Shown here: piece by piece, positions 1 through 15,119 of the stretch | Layout: each line of letters opens with the position of its first letter | Position numbering within the stretch: the stretch's first letter is position 1 | From: Brachionus manjavacas | Lineage: Eukaryota; Rotifera; Eurotatoria; Ploima; Brachionidae | Direction: 5' to 3' | Length of the DNA stretch: 64,000 nucleotides | NCBI GenBank assembly: GCA_019054805.1 | Contig: JAHQIY010000054.1 | Coordinates: 1-64,000 of the forward strand | The notes under the pieces: model-generated | What the model was told of the DNA's origin: nothing | The model's database searches: none | What the model saw: only the letters and a program-made list of their open reading frames with translations | Translations under genes and position numbers: made by a program

Positions 1-1332
1 GGGCAAATTTAAGAATAATAACCATAAATTAAAATCAGGCCTTTGAGTAAGATTTGGAAAAACAATTTCATAACTTGTATGAGAGAAGTGAAATTTGTTT
101 CCCATTTTTTATTAATAAGCCTGATTTTAGTCTTGAGCTTAATTATGAAACAAAAAGGAAACAAAAATCAGGCTTTTGATTAGGAAATGGGAGAACAATT
201 TCATAACTTGTATGAGAGAAGTGAAATTTGTTTTCCATATTTTATTTAAAAGCCTGATTTTAGTCTTGAGCTTAATTAAGTAACTAAAAGTAAACAAAAA
301 TCAGGCTTTTGATTAGGAAATGGGGGAACAATTTCATAACTTGAATGAGAGAAGTGAAATTGGTTTTCCATATTTTATTTAAAAGCCTGATTTTAGTCTT
401 GATCTAAATTAAGTAACTAAAAGGAAACAAAAATCAGAACTTTTGATTAGGAAATGGTAGAACAATTTCATTACTTGTATGAGAGAAGTGAATTTGGTTT
501 CCCATATTTTATTTAAAAGCCTGATTTCAGTCTTGAGCTTAATTAAGTAACTAAAAGGAAACAAAAATCAGGCTTTTGATTAGGAAATGTGAGAACAATT
601 TCATAACTTGTATTAGAGACGTGAAATTGGTGTCCCATATTTTAATTAAAAGCCTGATTTTAGTCTTAAGCTAAATAAAGTAACTAAAAGGAAACAAAAA
701 TCAGGATTTTGATTAGGAAATGGGAGAACAACTTCATAACTTGTATGAGAGAAGTGTAATTGGTTTCCCATATTTTATTTAAAGCTTGATTTTAGTCTAA
801 AGCATATAACAGTGACTAATAGCACAAAAAAAATCAGTCTTTTGAATAAGACATGGTAAAAACAATTTCATAACTTGTATTAGAGAAGTGAAATTGGTTT
901 TCCATTTCTAATTCAAAAGCCTGATTTCAGTCTTGAGCTTAATTAAGTAACTAAAAGGAAACAAAAATCAGGCTTTTCATTAGGAAATGGGAGAACAATT
1001 TCATAACTTGTATGAGAGAAGTGAAATTGGTTTCTACTATTTTTTTTAAAAGCCTGATTTTAGTCTTGAGTTTAATTAAGTAACTAAAAGGAAAAAAAAA
1101 TCAGGATTTTGATTAGGAAATGGGAGAACAACTTCATAACTTGTATGAGAGAAGTGAAATTGGTTTCCCATATTTTATTTAAAAGCCTGATTTTAGTCTT
1201 GAAATTAATTAAGTAACTAAAAGGAAAAAAAAATTAGGCTTTTGATTAGGAAATGGGAAAAAATTTCATAACTTGTATGAGAGAAGTGAAATTGGTTTTC
1301 CATATTTTATTCAAAAGCCTGATTTCAGTTTT

Positions 1333-1425
1333 GGGCAAATTTAAGAATAATAACCATAAATTAAAATCAGGCCTTTGAGTAAGATTTGGAAAAACAATTT
1401 CATAACTTGTAAGAGAGAAGTTAAA
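1333..1425. repeat. Rare satellite variant ('type B' monomer)
   Basis: The linker before the next monomer is replaced by a block starting gggcaaatttaagaataat, followed by caggcctttgagtaag instead of caggcttttgattagg. The same variant recurs near 1, 7307, 14735, 15400, 16860, 19530, 20330 (diverged), 22467, 23400, 26738, 30475, 34617 and 37272. At 7320-7350 part of the block is duplicated in tandem. The irregular spacing of about 0.7-6 kb suggests it is dispersed by unequal exchange rather than being a fixed higher-order position. Confidence 0.9.
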
Positions 1426-3573
1426 TTGGTTTCCCATATTTTATTCAAAAGCCTGATTTCAGTCTTGAGCTTAATTAAGTAACTAAATGGAAACTAAAAT
1501 CAGGCTTATTATTAGGAAATGGGAGAACAATTTCATAACTTGTATGAGAGAAGTGAAATTGGTCTTCCATATTTTATTCAAAAGCCTGATTTAAGTCTTG
1601 AGCTTAATTAAATAACTAAAAGCAAAATAAAAATCAGGCTTTTGATTAGGAAATGGGAAAACAATTTCATAACTTGAATGACAGAATTGAAATATGTTTT
1701 CCATATTTTTTTCAAAAGCCTGATTTCAGTCTTGAGCTAAATTAAGTAACTAAAAGGAAACAAAAATCAGGCTTTTGATTAGGAAATGGGAGAACAATTT
1801 CATAACTTGTATGAGAGAAGTGAAATTGGTTTCCCATATTTTATTTAAAAGCCTGATTTTAGTCTTAAGCTAAATTAAGTTACCAAAAGGAAACAAAAAT
1901 CAGGCTTTTGATTAGGAAATGGGAGAACAATTTCATAACTTGTATGAGAGAAGTGAAATTGGTTTCCCATATTATATTTAAAAGCCTGATTTTAGTCTTG
2001 AGCTAAATTAAGTAACTAAAAGGAAACAAAAATCAGGCTTTTGATTAGGAAATGGGAGAACAATTTCATAACTTGTATGAGAGAAGTGAAATTGGTTTCC
2101 CATATTTTATTTAAAAGCCTGATTTTAGTCTTGATCTAAATTAAGTAACTAAAAGGAAACTAAAATCAGGCTTTTGATTAGGAAATGGGAGAACAATTTC
2201 ATAACTTGTATGAGAGAAGTGAAATTGGTTTCCCATATTTTATTTAAAAGCCTGATTTTAGTCTTGAAATTAATTAAGTAACTAAAAGGAAAAAAAAATC
2301 AGGCTTTTGATTAGGAAATGGGAGAACAATTTCATAACTTGTATGAGAGAAGTGAAATTGGTTTCCGATATTTTATTTAAAAGCCTGATTTTAGTCTTGA
2401 AATTAATTAAGTAACTAAAAGGAAAAAAAAATCAGGCTTTTGATTAGGAAATGGGAGAACAATTTCATAACTTGTATGAGAGAAGTGAAATTGGTTTCCC
2501 ATATTTTATTTAAAAGCCTGATTTTTGTCTTGAGCTTAATTAAGTAACTAAAAGAGAACTAAAATCAGGCTTTTGATTAAGACATGGAAAAATAATTTCA
2601 TTACTTCTATGAGAAAAGTGAAATTGGTTTTCTTTATTTTATTCAAAAACTTGATTACAGTTATAAGCAAAATTAATTTAAAAAACCCGAAAAAAATCAT
2701 TCCTTTGAGTAAGACATGGAAAAACAATTTCATTACTTCTATGAGAGAAGTAAAATTGGTTTTCTATATTTTATTAATAAGCCTGATTTTAGTCTTGAGC
2801 TTAATTAAGAAACTAAAAGTAAACAAAAATCAGTCTTTTGATTAGGAAATGGGGGAACAAATTCATAACTTGAATGAGAGAAGTGAAATTGGTTTTCCAT
2901 ATCTAATTCAAAAGCCTGATTTTAGTTTGATCTAAATTAAGTAACTAAAAGGAAACTATTATCAGGCTTTTGATTAGGAAATGGGAGAACAATTTCATAA
3001 CTTGTATGAGAGAAGTGAAATTGGTTTCCCATATTTTATTTAAAAGCCTGATTTTAGTCTTGAAATTAATTAAGTAACTAAAAGCACAAAAAAATCAGGC
3101 TTTTGATTAGGACATGGGAGAACTATTTCATTACTTGTATGAGAGAAGTGAAATTGGTTTCCGATATTTTATTTAAAAGCCTGATTTTAGTCTTGAAATT
3201 AATTAAGTAACTAAAAGGAAACAAAAATCAGGCATTTGATTAGGAAATGGGAGAACGATTTCATAACTTGTATGAGAGAAGTGAAATTGGTCTTCCATAT
3301 TTTATTCAAAAGCCTGATTTCAGTCTTGAGCTTAATTAAGTAACTAAAAGAGAACTAAAATCAGGCTTTTGATTAGGAAATGGGCGAACAATTTCATTAC
3401 TTGTAAGAGAGAAGTGAAATTGGTTTTCCATATTTTATTTAAAAGCCTGATTTTAGTCTTGAAATTAATTAAGTAACTAAAAGGAAAAAAAAATCAGGCT
3501 TTTGATTAGGAAATGGGAGAACAATTTCATAACTTGTATGAGAGAAGTGAAATTGGTTTCCCATATTTTATTT

Positions 3574-3636
3574 AAAAGCCTGATTTTAGTCTTGATCTAA
3601 ATTAAGTAACTAAAAGGAAACTAAAATCAGGCTTTT
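3574..3636. repeat. Example of the hairpin-forming dyad inside the satellite
   Basis: Arms of 17 bp (aaaagcctgattttagt at 3574-3590 and its exact reverse complement at 3620-3636) flank a 29-nt spacer. The same dyad recurs in most monomers. A second, imperfect dyad covers the rest of the monomer: the tract around atgggagaacaatttca is nearly the reverse complement of tgaaattggtttcccat. The whole 132 bp unit can therefore fold as two adjoining hairpins. Confidence 0.9.
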
Positions 3637-5016
3637 GATTAGGAAATGGGAGAACAATTTCATAACTTGTATGAGAGAAGTGAAATTGGTTTCCCATATT
3701 TTATTTAAAAGCCTGATTTTAGTCTTGAAATTAATTAAGTAACTAAAAGGAAAAAAAAATCAGGCTTTTGATTAGGAAATGGGAGAACAATTTCATTACT
3801 TGTATGAGAGAAGTGAAATTGGTTTCCCATATTTTATTTAAAAGCCTGATTTTAGTCTAAAGCATATTACAGTGACTAATAGCACAAAAAAAATCAGTCT
3901 TTTGAATTAGACATGAAAAAAACAATTTCATAACTTGGATGAGAGAAGTGAAATTGGTTTCCCATATTATATTTAAAAGCCTGATTTTAGTCTTGAGCTA
4001 AATTAAGTAACTAAAAGGAAAAAAAAATCAGGCTTTTGATTAGGAAATGGGAGAACAATTTCATGACTTGTATGAGAGAAGTGAAATTGGTTTCCCATAT
4101 TATATTTAAAAGCCTGATTTTAGTCTTAAGCTAAATTAAGTAACTAAAAGGAAACAAAAATCAGGCTTTTGATTAGGAAATGGGAGAACAATTTCACAAC
4201 TTGTATGAGAGAAGTGAAATTGGTTTCCAATATTATATTTAAAAGCCTGATTTTAGTCTTGAGCTAAATTAAGTAACTAAAAGGAAAAAAAAATCAGGCT
4301 TTTGATTAGGAAATGGGAGAACAATTTCATTACTTGTATGAGAGAAGTGAAATTGGTTTCCCATATTTTATTTAAAAGCCTGATTTTAGTCTTGAAATTA
4401 ATTCAAGTAACTAAAAGGAAAAAAATCAGGCTTTTGATTAAGAAATGGGAGAACAATTTCATAACTTGGATGAGAGAAGTGAAATTGGTTTCCAATATTA
4501 TATTTAAAAGCCTGATTTCAGTCTTGAGCTAAATTAAGTAACTAAAAGGAAACTAAAATCAGGCTTTTGATTAGGAAATGGGAGAACAATTTCATAACTT
4601 GTATGAGAGAAGTGAAATTGGTTTCCCATATTTTATTTAAAAGCCTGATTTTTGTCTTGAGCTTAATTAAGTAACTAAAAGGAAACAAAAATCAGGCTTT
4701 TGATTAGGAAATGGGAGAACGATTTCATAACTTGTATGAGAGAAGTGAAATTGTTTTTCCATATCTTATTCAAAAGCCTGATTTAAGTCTTGAGCTTAAT
4801 TAAATAACTAAAAGCAAAATAAAAATCAGGCCCTTCAGTAAGACTTGGAAAAACAATTTCAGAACTTGTATGAGAGAAGTGAAATTAGTTTCCCATATCT
4901 AATTCAAAAGCCTGAATTCAGTCTTGTGCTTAATTAAGAAACTAAAAGGAAACAAAAATCAGGCTTTTGATTAGGAAATGGGAGAACAATTTCATAACTT
5001 GTATGATAGAAGTGAT

Positions 5017-5038
5017 CATTTCCTAATCAAAAGCCTGA
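5017..5038 (-). repeat. Inverted satellite patch
   Basis: This segment is the exact reverse complement of the monomer's first 22 bases (caggcttttgattaggaaat region) embedded in a forward array. It follows 'agaagtgat' and runs into a 'tatatctaaa...cattcaag' linker not used by ordinary monomers. The same junction occurs at 37,366-37,387, so the two share one origin. Confidence 0.85.
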
Positions 5039-8000
5039 TTTATATCTAAAAATCATTCAAGTAACTAAAAGGAAACAAAAATCAGGCTTTTGATTAGGAA
5101 ATGGGAGAACAATTTCACAACTTGTATGAGAGAAGTGAAATTGGTTTTCCATATCTAATTCAAAAGCCTGAATTCAGTCTTGTGCTTAATTAAGAAACTA
5201 AAAGGAAACAAAAATCAGGCTTTTGATTAGGAAATGGGAGAACAATTTCATAACTTGTTTTAGAGAAGTGAAATTGGTTTTCCATATCTAATTCAAAAGC
5301 CTGATTTCAGTCTTGAGCTAAATTAAGTAACTAAAAGGAAACAAAAATCAGGCTTTTGATTAGGAAATGGGAGAACAACTTCATAACTTGTATGAGAGAA
5401 GTGTAATTGGTTTCCCATATTTTATTTAAAGCTAGATTTTAGTCTTGAAATTAATTACAGTAACTAAAAGGAAAAAAAAATTAGGCTTTTGATTAGGAAA
5501 TGGGAAAAAATTTCATAACTTGTATGAGAGAAGTGGAATTGGTTTTCCATATTTTATTCAAAAGCCTGATTTTTGTCTTGAGCTTAATTAAGTAACTAAA
5601 AGGAAACTAAAATCAGGCTTTTGATTAGGAAATGGGAGAACAATTTCATAACTTGTATGAGAGAAGTGAAATTGGTTTTCCATATCTAATTCAAAAGCCT
5701 GATTTTAGTCTTGATCTAAATTAAGTAACTAAAAGGAAACAAAAATCATGCTTTTGATTAGGAAATGGGAGAACAATTTCATAACTTGTATGAGAGAAGT
5801 GAAATTGGTTTCCCATATTTTATTTAAAAGCCTGATTTTAGTCTTGAGTTTAATTAAGTAACTAAAAGCAAAAAAAATCAGGATTTTGTTTAGGAAATGG
5901 GAGAACAATTTCATAACTTGTATGAGAGAAGTGAAATTGGTTTCCCATATTTTATTTAAAAGCCTGATTTTAGTCTTAAGCTAAATAAAGTAACTAAATG
6001 GAAACTAAAATCAGGCTTATTATTAGGAAATGGGAGAACTATTTCATTACTTGTATGAGAGAAGTGAAATTGGTTTCCCATATTATATTTAAAAGCCTGA
6101 TTTTAGTCTTGAGCTAAATTAAGTAACTAAAAGGAAACAAAAATCATGCTTTTGATTAGGAAATGGGAGAACAATTTCATAACTTGTATGAGAGAAGTGA
6201 AATTGGTTTCCCATATTTTATTTAAAAGCCTGATTTTAGTCTTGAGCTAAATTAAGTAACTAAAAGGAAACTAAAATCAGGCTTTTGATTAGGAAATGGG
6301 AGAACAATTTCATAACTTGTATGAGAGAAGTGAAATTGGTTTTCCATTTCTAATTCAAAAGCCTGAATTCAGTCTTGAGTTTAATTAAGTAACTAAAAGG
6401 AAAAAAAAATCAGACTTTTGATTAGGAAATGGGAGAACAATTTCATAACTTGTATGAGAGAAGTGAAATTGGTTTTCCATATTTTATTCAAAAGCCTGAT
6501 TTCAGTCTTGTGCTTAATTAAGTAACTAAAAGGAAACAAAAATCAGACTTTTGATTAGGAAATGTGAGAACATTTTCATAATTTGTATGAGAGAAGTGAA
6601 ATTGGTTTCCCATATCTATTTAAAAGCCTGATTTCAGTCTTGAGCTTAATTAAGAAACAAAAAGGAAACAAAAATCAGGCCTTTGATTAGGCAATGGGAG
6701 AACAATTTCATAACTTATATGAGAGAAGTGAAATTGGTTTCCCATATTTTATTTAAAAGCCTGATTTTAGTCTTTAGCTTAATTAAGTAACTAAAAGGAA
6801 ACAAAAATCAGGCTTTTGATTAGGAAATGGGAGAACAATTTCATAACTTGTATGAGAGAAGTGAAATTGGTTTCCCATATTTTATTTAAAAGCCTGATTT
6901 TAGTCTTGAGTTTAATTAAGTAACTAAAAGGAAATAAAAATCAGACTTTTGATTAAGAAATGGGAGAACAACTTCATAACTTGTATGAGAGAAGTGTAAT
7001 TGGTTTCCCATATTTTATTTAAAAGCCTGATTTTTGTCTTGAAATTAATTAAGTAACTAAAAGGAAAAAAAAATCAGGCTTTTGAATTAGGAAATGGGAG
7101 AACAATTTCATAACTTGTATGAGAGAAGTGAAATTGGTTTCCCATATTTTATTTAAAAGCCTGATTTTTGTCTTGAGCTTAATTAAGTAACTAAAAGAGA
7201 ACTAAAATCAGGCTTTTGATTAGGAAATGGGAAAAAATTTCATAACTTGTATGAGAGAAGTGAAATTGGTTTTCCATATTTTATTCAAAAGCCTGATTTC
7301 AGTTTTGGGCAAATTTAAGAATAATAACCATAAATTAAAATCAAAGAATAATAACCATAAATTAAAATCAGGCCTTTGAGTAAGATTTGGAAAAACAATT
7401 TCATCACTTGTATTGGATAAGTGAAATTGGTTTCCCATTTTTTATTAATAAGCCTGATTTTAGTCTTGAGCTTAATTAAGAAACTAAAAGTTAACAAAAA
7501 TCAGGCTTTTGATTAGGAAATGGGAGAACAATTTCATAACTTGTATGAGAGAAGTGAAATTGGTTTCCCATATTTTATTTAAAAGCCTGATTTTAGTCTT
7601 GATCTAAATTAAGTAACTAAAAGGAAACTAAAATCAGGCTTTTGATTAGGAAATGGGAGAACAATTTCATAACTTGTATGAGAGAAGTGAAATTGGTTTC
7701 CCATATTTTATTTAAAAGCCTGATTTTAGTCGTGATCTAAATTAAGTAACTAAAAGGAAACTAAAATCAGGCTTTTGATTAGGAAATGGGCGAACTATTT
7801 CATAACTTGTATGAGAGAAGTGAAATTGGTTTTCCATATCTAATTCAAAAGCCTGATTTTAGTTTGATCTAAATTAAGTAACTAAAAGGAAACTAAAATC
7901 AGGCTTTTGATTAGGAAATGGGAGAACAATTTCATAACTTGTATGAGAGAAGTGAAATTGGTTTCTACTATTTTTTTTAAAAGCCTGATTTTAGTCTTGA

Positions 8001-11000
8001 TCTAAATTAAGTAACTAAAAGGAAACTAAAATCAGGCTTTTGATTAGGAAATGGGAGAACAATTTCATAACTTGTATGAGAGAAGTGAAATTGGTTTCCC
8101 ATATTTTATTTAAAAGCCTGATTTTAGTCTTGAAATTAATTAAGTAACTAAAAGGAAAAAAAAATCAGGCTTTTGATTAGGAAATGGGAGAACAATTTCA
8201 TAACTTGTATGAGAGAAGTGAAATTGGTTTCCGATATTTTATTTAAAAGCCTGATTTTAGTCTTGAAATTAATTAAGTAACTAAAAAGGAAACAAAAAAT
8301 CAGGCTTTTGATTAGGAAATGGGAGAACAATTTCATAACTTGTATGAGAGAAGTGAAATTGGTTTCCCATATTTTATTTAAAAGCCTGATTTTTGTCTTG
8401 AGCTTAATTAAGTAACTAAAAGAGAACTAAAATCAGGCTTTTGATTAGGAAATGGGAGAACAATTTCATTACTTGTATGAGAGAAGTGAAATTGGTTTCC
8501 CATATTTTATTTAAAAGCCTGATTTTAGTCTTGATCTAAATTAAGTAACTAAAAGGAAACTAAAATCAGGCTTTTGATTAGGAAATGGGCGAACTATTTC
8601 ATAACTTGTATGAGAGAAGTGAAATTGGTTTCCCATATTTTATTTAAAAGCCTGATTTTAGTCTTGAAATTAATTAAGTAACTAAAAGGAAAAAAAAATC
8701 AGGCTTTTGATTAGACATGAAAAAAACAATTTCATAACTTGTATGAGAGAAGTGAAATTGGTTTCCCATATTTTATTTAAAAGCCTGATTTTTGTCTTGA
8801 TCTAAATTAAGTAACTAAAAGGAAACTAAAATCAGGCTTTTGATTAGGAAATGGGAGAACAATTTCATAACTTGTATGAGAGAAGTGAAATTGGTTTCCC
8901 ATATTTTATTTAAAAGCCTGATTTTAGTCTTGATCTAAATTAAGTAACTAAAAGGAAACTAAAATCAGGCTTTTGATTAGGAAATGGGAGAACAATTTCA
9001 TAACTTGTATGAGAGAAGTGAAATTGGTTTCCCATATTTTATTTAAAAGCCTGATTTTAGTCTTGAGCTTAATTAAGAAACTAAAAGTAAACAAAAATCA
9101 GGCTTTTGATTAGGAAATGGGCGAACAATTTCATTACTTGTAAGAGAGAAGTGAAATTGGTTTCCCATATTTTATTTAAAAGCCTGATTTTAGTCTTGAT
9201 CTAAATTAAGTAACTAAAAGGAAACTAAAATCAGGCTTTTGATTAGGAAATGGGAAAACAATTTCAAAACTTAAATGAGAGAAGTGAAATTGGTTTCCCA
9301 TATTTTATTTAAAAGCCTGATTTTAGTCTTTAAGGAAATGGGAGAACAATTTCATTACTTGTATGAGAGAAGTGAAATTGGTTTCCCATATTTTATTTAA
9401 AAGCCTGATTTTAGTCTTGATCTAAATTAAGTAACTAAAAGGAAACTAAAATCAGGCTTTTGATTAGGAAATGGGAGAACAATTTCATAACTTGTATGAG
9501 AGAAGTGAAATTGGTTTCCCATATTTTATTTAAAAGCCTGATTTTAGTCTTGAAATTAATTAAGTAACTAAAAGGAAACAAAAATCAGGCTTTTGATTAG
9601 GAAATGGGAGAACAATTTCATAACTTGTATGAGAGAAGTGAAATTGGTTTCCCATATTTTATTTAAAAGCATGATTTAAGACTTGATCTAAATTAAGTAA
9701 CTAAAAGGAAACTAAAATCAGGCTTTTGATTAGGAAATGGGCGAACTATTTCATAACTTGTATGAGAGAAGTGAAATTGGTCTCCCATATTTTATTTAAA
9801 AGCCTGATTTTAGTCTTGAAATTAATTAAGTAACTAAAAGGAAAAAAAAATCAGGATTTTGATTAGGAAATGGGAAAAAATTTCATAACTTGTATGAGAG
9901 AAGTGAAATTGGTTTCCCATATTTTATTTAAAAGCCTGATTTTAGTCTTGAAATTAATTAAGTAACTAAAAGGAAAAAAAAATCAGGATTTTGATTAGGA
10001 AATGGGGGAACAATTTCATAACTTGAATGAGAGAATTGAAATTGGTTTTCCATATCTAATTCAAAAGCCTGATTTTAGTTTGATCTAAATTAAGTAACTA
10101 AAAGGAAAAAAAAATTAGGCTTTTGATTAGGAAATGGGAAAAAATTTCATAACTTGTATGAGAGAAGTGAAATTGGTTTTCCATATTTTATTTAAAAGCC
10201 TGATTTTTGTCTTGAAATTAATTAAGTAACTAAAAGGAAACTAAAATCAGGCTTTTGATTAGGAAATGGGAGAACAATTTCATAACTTGTATGAGAGAAG
10301 TGAAATTGGTTTCCCATATTTTATTTAAAAGCCTGATTTTAGTCTTGAAATTAATTAAGTAACTAAAAGGAAACTAAAATCAGGCTTTTGATAAGGAAAT
10401 GGGAGAACAATTTCATAACTTGTATGAGAGAAGTGAAATTGGTTTCCCATATTTTATTTAAAAGCCTGATTTAAGTCTTGATCTAAATTAAGTAACTAAA
10501 AGGAAACTAAAATCAGGCTTTTGATTAGGAAATGGGAGAACAATTTCATAACTTGTATGAGAGAAGTGAAATTGGTTTCCCATATTTTATTTAAAAGCCT
10601 GATTTTAGTCTTGAAATTAATTAAGTAACTAAAAGGAAAAAAAAATCAGGCTTTTGATTAGGAAATGGGAGAACAATTTCATAACTTGTATGAGAGAAGT
10701 GAAATTGGTTTCCCATATTTTATTTAAAAGCCTGATTTTAGTCTTGAAATTAATTAAGTAACTAAAAGGAAAAAAAAATCAGGCTTTTGATTAGGAAATG
10801 GGAGAACAATTTCATAACTTGTATGAGAGAAGTGAAATTGGTTTCCCATATTTTATTTAAAAGCCTGATTTTTGTCTTGAAATTAATTAAGTAACTAAAA
10901 GGAAACTAAAATCAGGCTTTTGATTAGGAAATGGGAGAACAATTTCATAACTTGTATGAGAGAAGTGAAATTGGTTTCCCATATTTTATTTAAAAGCCTG

Positions 11001-14000
11001 ATTTTTGTCTTGAAATTAATTAAGTAACTAAAAGGAAACTAAAATCAGGCTTTTGATTAGGAAATGGGAGAACAATTTCATAACTTGTATGAGAGAAGTG
11101 AAATTGGTTTCCCATATTTTATTTAAAAGCCTGATTTCAGTCTTGAGCTTAATTAAGTAACTAAAAGGAAACTAAAATCAGGCTTTTGATTAGGAAATGG
11201 GAGAACAATTTCATAACTTGGATGAGAGAAGTGAAATTGGTTTTCCATATTTTATTCAAAAGCCTGATTTTAGTCTTAAAATTAATTAAGTAACTAAAAG
11301 GAAAAAAAAATCAGGCTTTTGATTAGGAAATGGGAGAACAATTTCATAACTTGTATGAGAGAAGTGAAATTGGTTTCCCATATTTTATTTAAAAGCCTGA
11401 TTTTAGTCTTAAAATTAATTAAGTAACTAAAAGGAAAAAAAAATCAGGCTTTTGATTAGGAAATGGGAGAACAATTTCATAACTTGTATGAGAGAAGTGA
11501 AATTGGTTTCCCATATTTTATTTAAAAGCCTGATTTTTGTCTTGAAATTAATTAAGTAACTAAAAGGAAACTAAAATCAGGCTTTTGATTAGGAAATGGG
11601 AGAACAATTTCATAACTTGTATGAGAGAAGTGAAATTGGTTTCCCATATTTTATTTAAAAGCCTGATTTTAGTCTTAAAATTAATAATGTAACTGAAAGG
11701 AATAAAATCAGGCTTTTGATTAGGAAATGGGAGAACAATTTCATAACTTGTATGAGAGAAGTGAAATTGGTTTTCCATATTTTATTTAAAAGCCTGATTT
11801 TTGTCTTGAAATTAATTAAGTAACTAAAAGGAAAAAAAAATCAGGCTTTTGATAAGGAAATGGGAGAAGAATTTCATAACTTGTATGAGAGAAGTGAAAT
11901 TGGTTTCCCATATTTTATTTAAAAGCCTGATTTTTGTCTTGATCTAAATTAAGTAACTAAAAGGAAACTAAAATCAGGCTTTTGATTAGGAAATGGGAGA
12001 ACAATTTCATAACTTGTATGAGAGAAGTGAAATTGGTTTCCCATATTTTATTTAAAAGCCTGATTTTAGTCTTAAAATTAATTAAGTAACTAAAAGGAAA
12101 AAAAAAATCAGGCTTTTGATTAGGAAATGGGAGAACAATTTCATAACTTGTATGAGAGAAGTGAAATTGGTTTCCCATATTTTATTTAAAAGCCTGATTT
12201 TTGTCTTGAAATTAATTAAGTAACTAAAAGGAAACTAAAATCAGGCTTTTGATTAGGAAATGGGAGAACAATTTCATAACTTGTATGAGAGAAGTGAAAT
12301 TGGTTTCCCATATTTTATTTAAAAGCCTGATTTTAGTCTTGAAATTAATTAAGTAACTAAAAGGAAAAAAAATTAGGCTTTTGATTAGGAAATGGGAGAA
12401 CAATTTCATAACTTGTATGAGAGAAGTGAAATTGGTTTCCCATATTTTATTTAAAAGCCTGATTTTTGTCTTGAAATTAATTAAGTAACTAAAAGGAAAC
12501 TAAAATCAGGCTTTTGATTAGGAAATGGGAGAACAATTTCATAACTTGTATGAGAGAAGTGAAATTGGTTTCCCATATTTTATTTAAAAGCCTGATTTTA
12601 GTCTTGAAATTAATTAAGTAACTAAAAGGAAACTTAAATCAGGCTTTTGATTAGGAAATGGGAGAACAATTTCATAACTTGTATGAGAGAAGTGAAATTG
12701 GTTTCCCATATTTTATTTAAAAGCCTGATTTAAGTCTTGATCTAAATTAAGTAACTAAAAGGAAACTAAAATCAGGCTTTTGATTAGGAAATGGGAGAAC
12801 AATTTCATAACTTGTATGAGAGAAGTGAAATTGGTTTCCCATATTTTATTTAAAAGCCTGATTTTAGTCTTAAAATTAATTAAGTAACTAAAAGGAAAAA
12901 AAAATCAGGCTTTTGATTAGGAAATGGGAGAACAATTTCATAACTTGTATGAGAGAAGTGAAATTGGTTTCCCATATTTTATTTAAAAGCCTGATTTTTG
13001 TCTTGAAATTAATTAAGTAACTAAAAGGAAACTAAAATCAGGCTTTTGATTAGGAAATGGGAGAACAATTTCATAACTTGTATGAGAGAAGTGAAATTGG
13101 TTTCCCATATTTTATTTAAAAGCCTGATTTTAGTCTTAAAATTAATTAAGTAACTAAAAGGAAACAAAAATCAGGCTTTTGATTAGGAAATGGGAGAACA
13201 ATTTCATAACTTGTATGAGAGAAGTGAAATTGGTTTCCCATATTTTATTTAAAAGCCTGATTTTTGTCTTGAAATTAATTAAGTAACTAAAAGGAAAAAC
13301 AAATTAGGCTTTTGATTAGGAAATGGGAGAACAATTTCATAACTTGTATGAGAGAAGTGAAATTGGTTTCCCATATTTTATTTAAAAGCCTGATTTTTGT
13401 CTTGATCTAAATTAAGTAACTAAAAGGAAACTAAAATCAGGCTTTTGATTAGGAAATGGGAGAACAATTTCATAACTTGTATGAGAGAAGTGAAATTGGT
13501 TTCCCATATTTTATTTAAAAGCCTGATTTTAGTCTTAAAATTAATTAAGTAACTAAAAGGAAAAACAAATTAGGCTTTTGATTAGGAAATGGGAGAACAA
13601 TTTCATAACTTGTATGAGAGAAGTGAAATTGGTTTCCCATATTTTATTTAAAAGCCTGATTTTTGTCTTGAAATTAATTAAGTAACTAAAAGGAAACAAA
13701 AATCAGGCTTTTAATTAGGAAATGGGAGAACAATTTGATAACTTGGATAAGAGAAGTGAAATTGGTTTCCCATATTTTATTTATAAGCCTGATTTTAGTC
13801 TTGAGCTTAATTAAGTAACTAAAAGGAAACAAAAATCAGCTTTTTGATTAGGAAATGGGAGAACAACTTCATAACTTGTATGAGAGGAGTGTAATTGGTT
13901 TCCCATATTTTATTTAAAAGCCTGATTTTTGTCTTGAAATTAATTAAGTAACTAAAAGGAAACTAAAATCAGGCTTTTGATTAGGAAATGGGAGAACAAT

Positions 14001-15119
14001 TTCATAACTTGTATGAGAGAAGTGAAATTGGTTTCCCATATTTTATTTAAAAGCCTGATTTTAGTCTTGAAATTAATTAAGTAACTAAAAGGAAACTAAA
14101 ATCAGGCTTTTGATAAGGAAATGGGAGAACAATTTCATTAATTGTATGAGAGAAGTGAAATTGGTTTCCCATATTTTATTTAAAAGCCTGATTTTAGTCT
14201 TGATCTAAATTAAGTAACTAAAAGGAAACTAAAATCAGGCTTTTGATTAGGAAATGGGAGAACAATTTCATAACTTGTATGAGAGAAGTGAAATTGGTTT
14301 CCCATATTTTATTTAAAAGCCTGATTTTAGTCTTAAAATTAATTAAGTAACTAAAAGGAAAAACAAATTAGGCTTTTGATTAGGAAATGGGAGAACAATT
14401 TCATAACTTGTATGAGAGAAGTGAAATTGGTTTCCCATATTTTATTTAAAAGCCTGATTTTTGTCTTGAGCTTAATTAAGTAACTAAAAGCAGAACTAAA
14501 ATCAGGCTTTTGATTAGGAAATGGGCGAACAATTTCATTACTTGTAAGAGAGAAGTGAAATTGGTTTCCAATATTATATTTAAAAGCCTGATTTTAGTCT
14601 TGAGCTAAATTAAGTAACTAAAAGGAAAAAAAAATCAGGCTTTTGATTAGGAAATGGGAGAACAATTTCATTACTTGTATGAGAGAAGTGAAATTGGTTT
14701 TCCATATTTTATTCAAAAGCCTGATTTCAGTTTTGGGCAAATTTAAGAATAATAACCATAAATTAAAATCAGGCCTTTGAGTAAGATTTGGAAAAACAAT
14801 TTCATCACTTGTATGAGAGAAGTGAAAATGGTTTCCCATATTTTATTTAAAAGCCTGATTTTAGTCTTGAAATTAATTAAGTAACTAAAAGGAAAAAAAA
14901 ATCAGGCTTTTGATTAGGAAATGGGAGAACAATTTCATAACTTGTATGAGAGAAGTGAAATTGGTTTCCCATATTTTATTTAAAAGCCTGATTTTTGTCT
15001 TGAAATTAATTAAGTAACTAAAAGGAAACTAAAATCAGGCTTTTGATTAGGAAATGGGAGAACAATTTCATAACTTGTATGAGAGAAGTGAAATTGGTTT
15101 CCCATATTTTATTTAAAAG

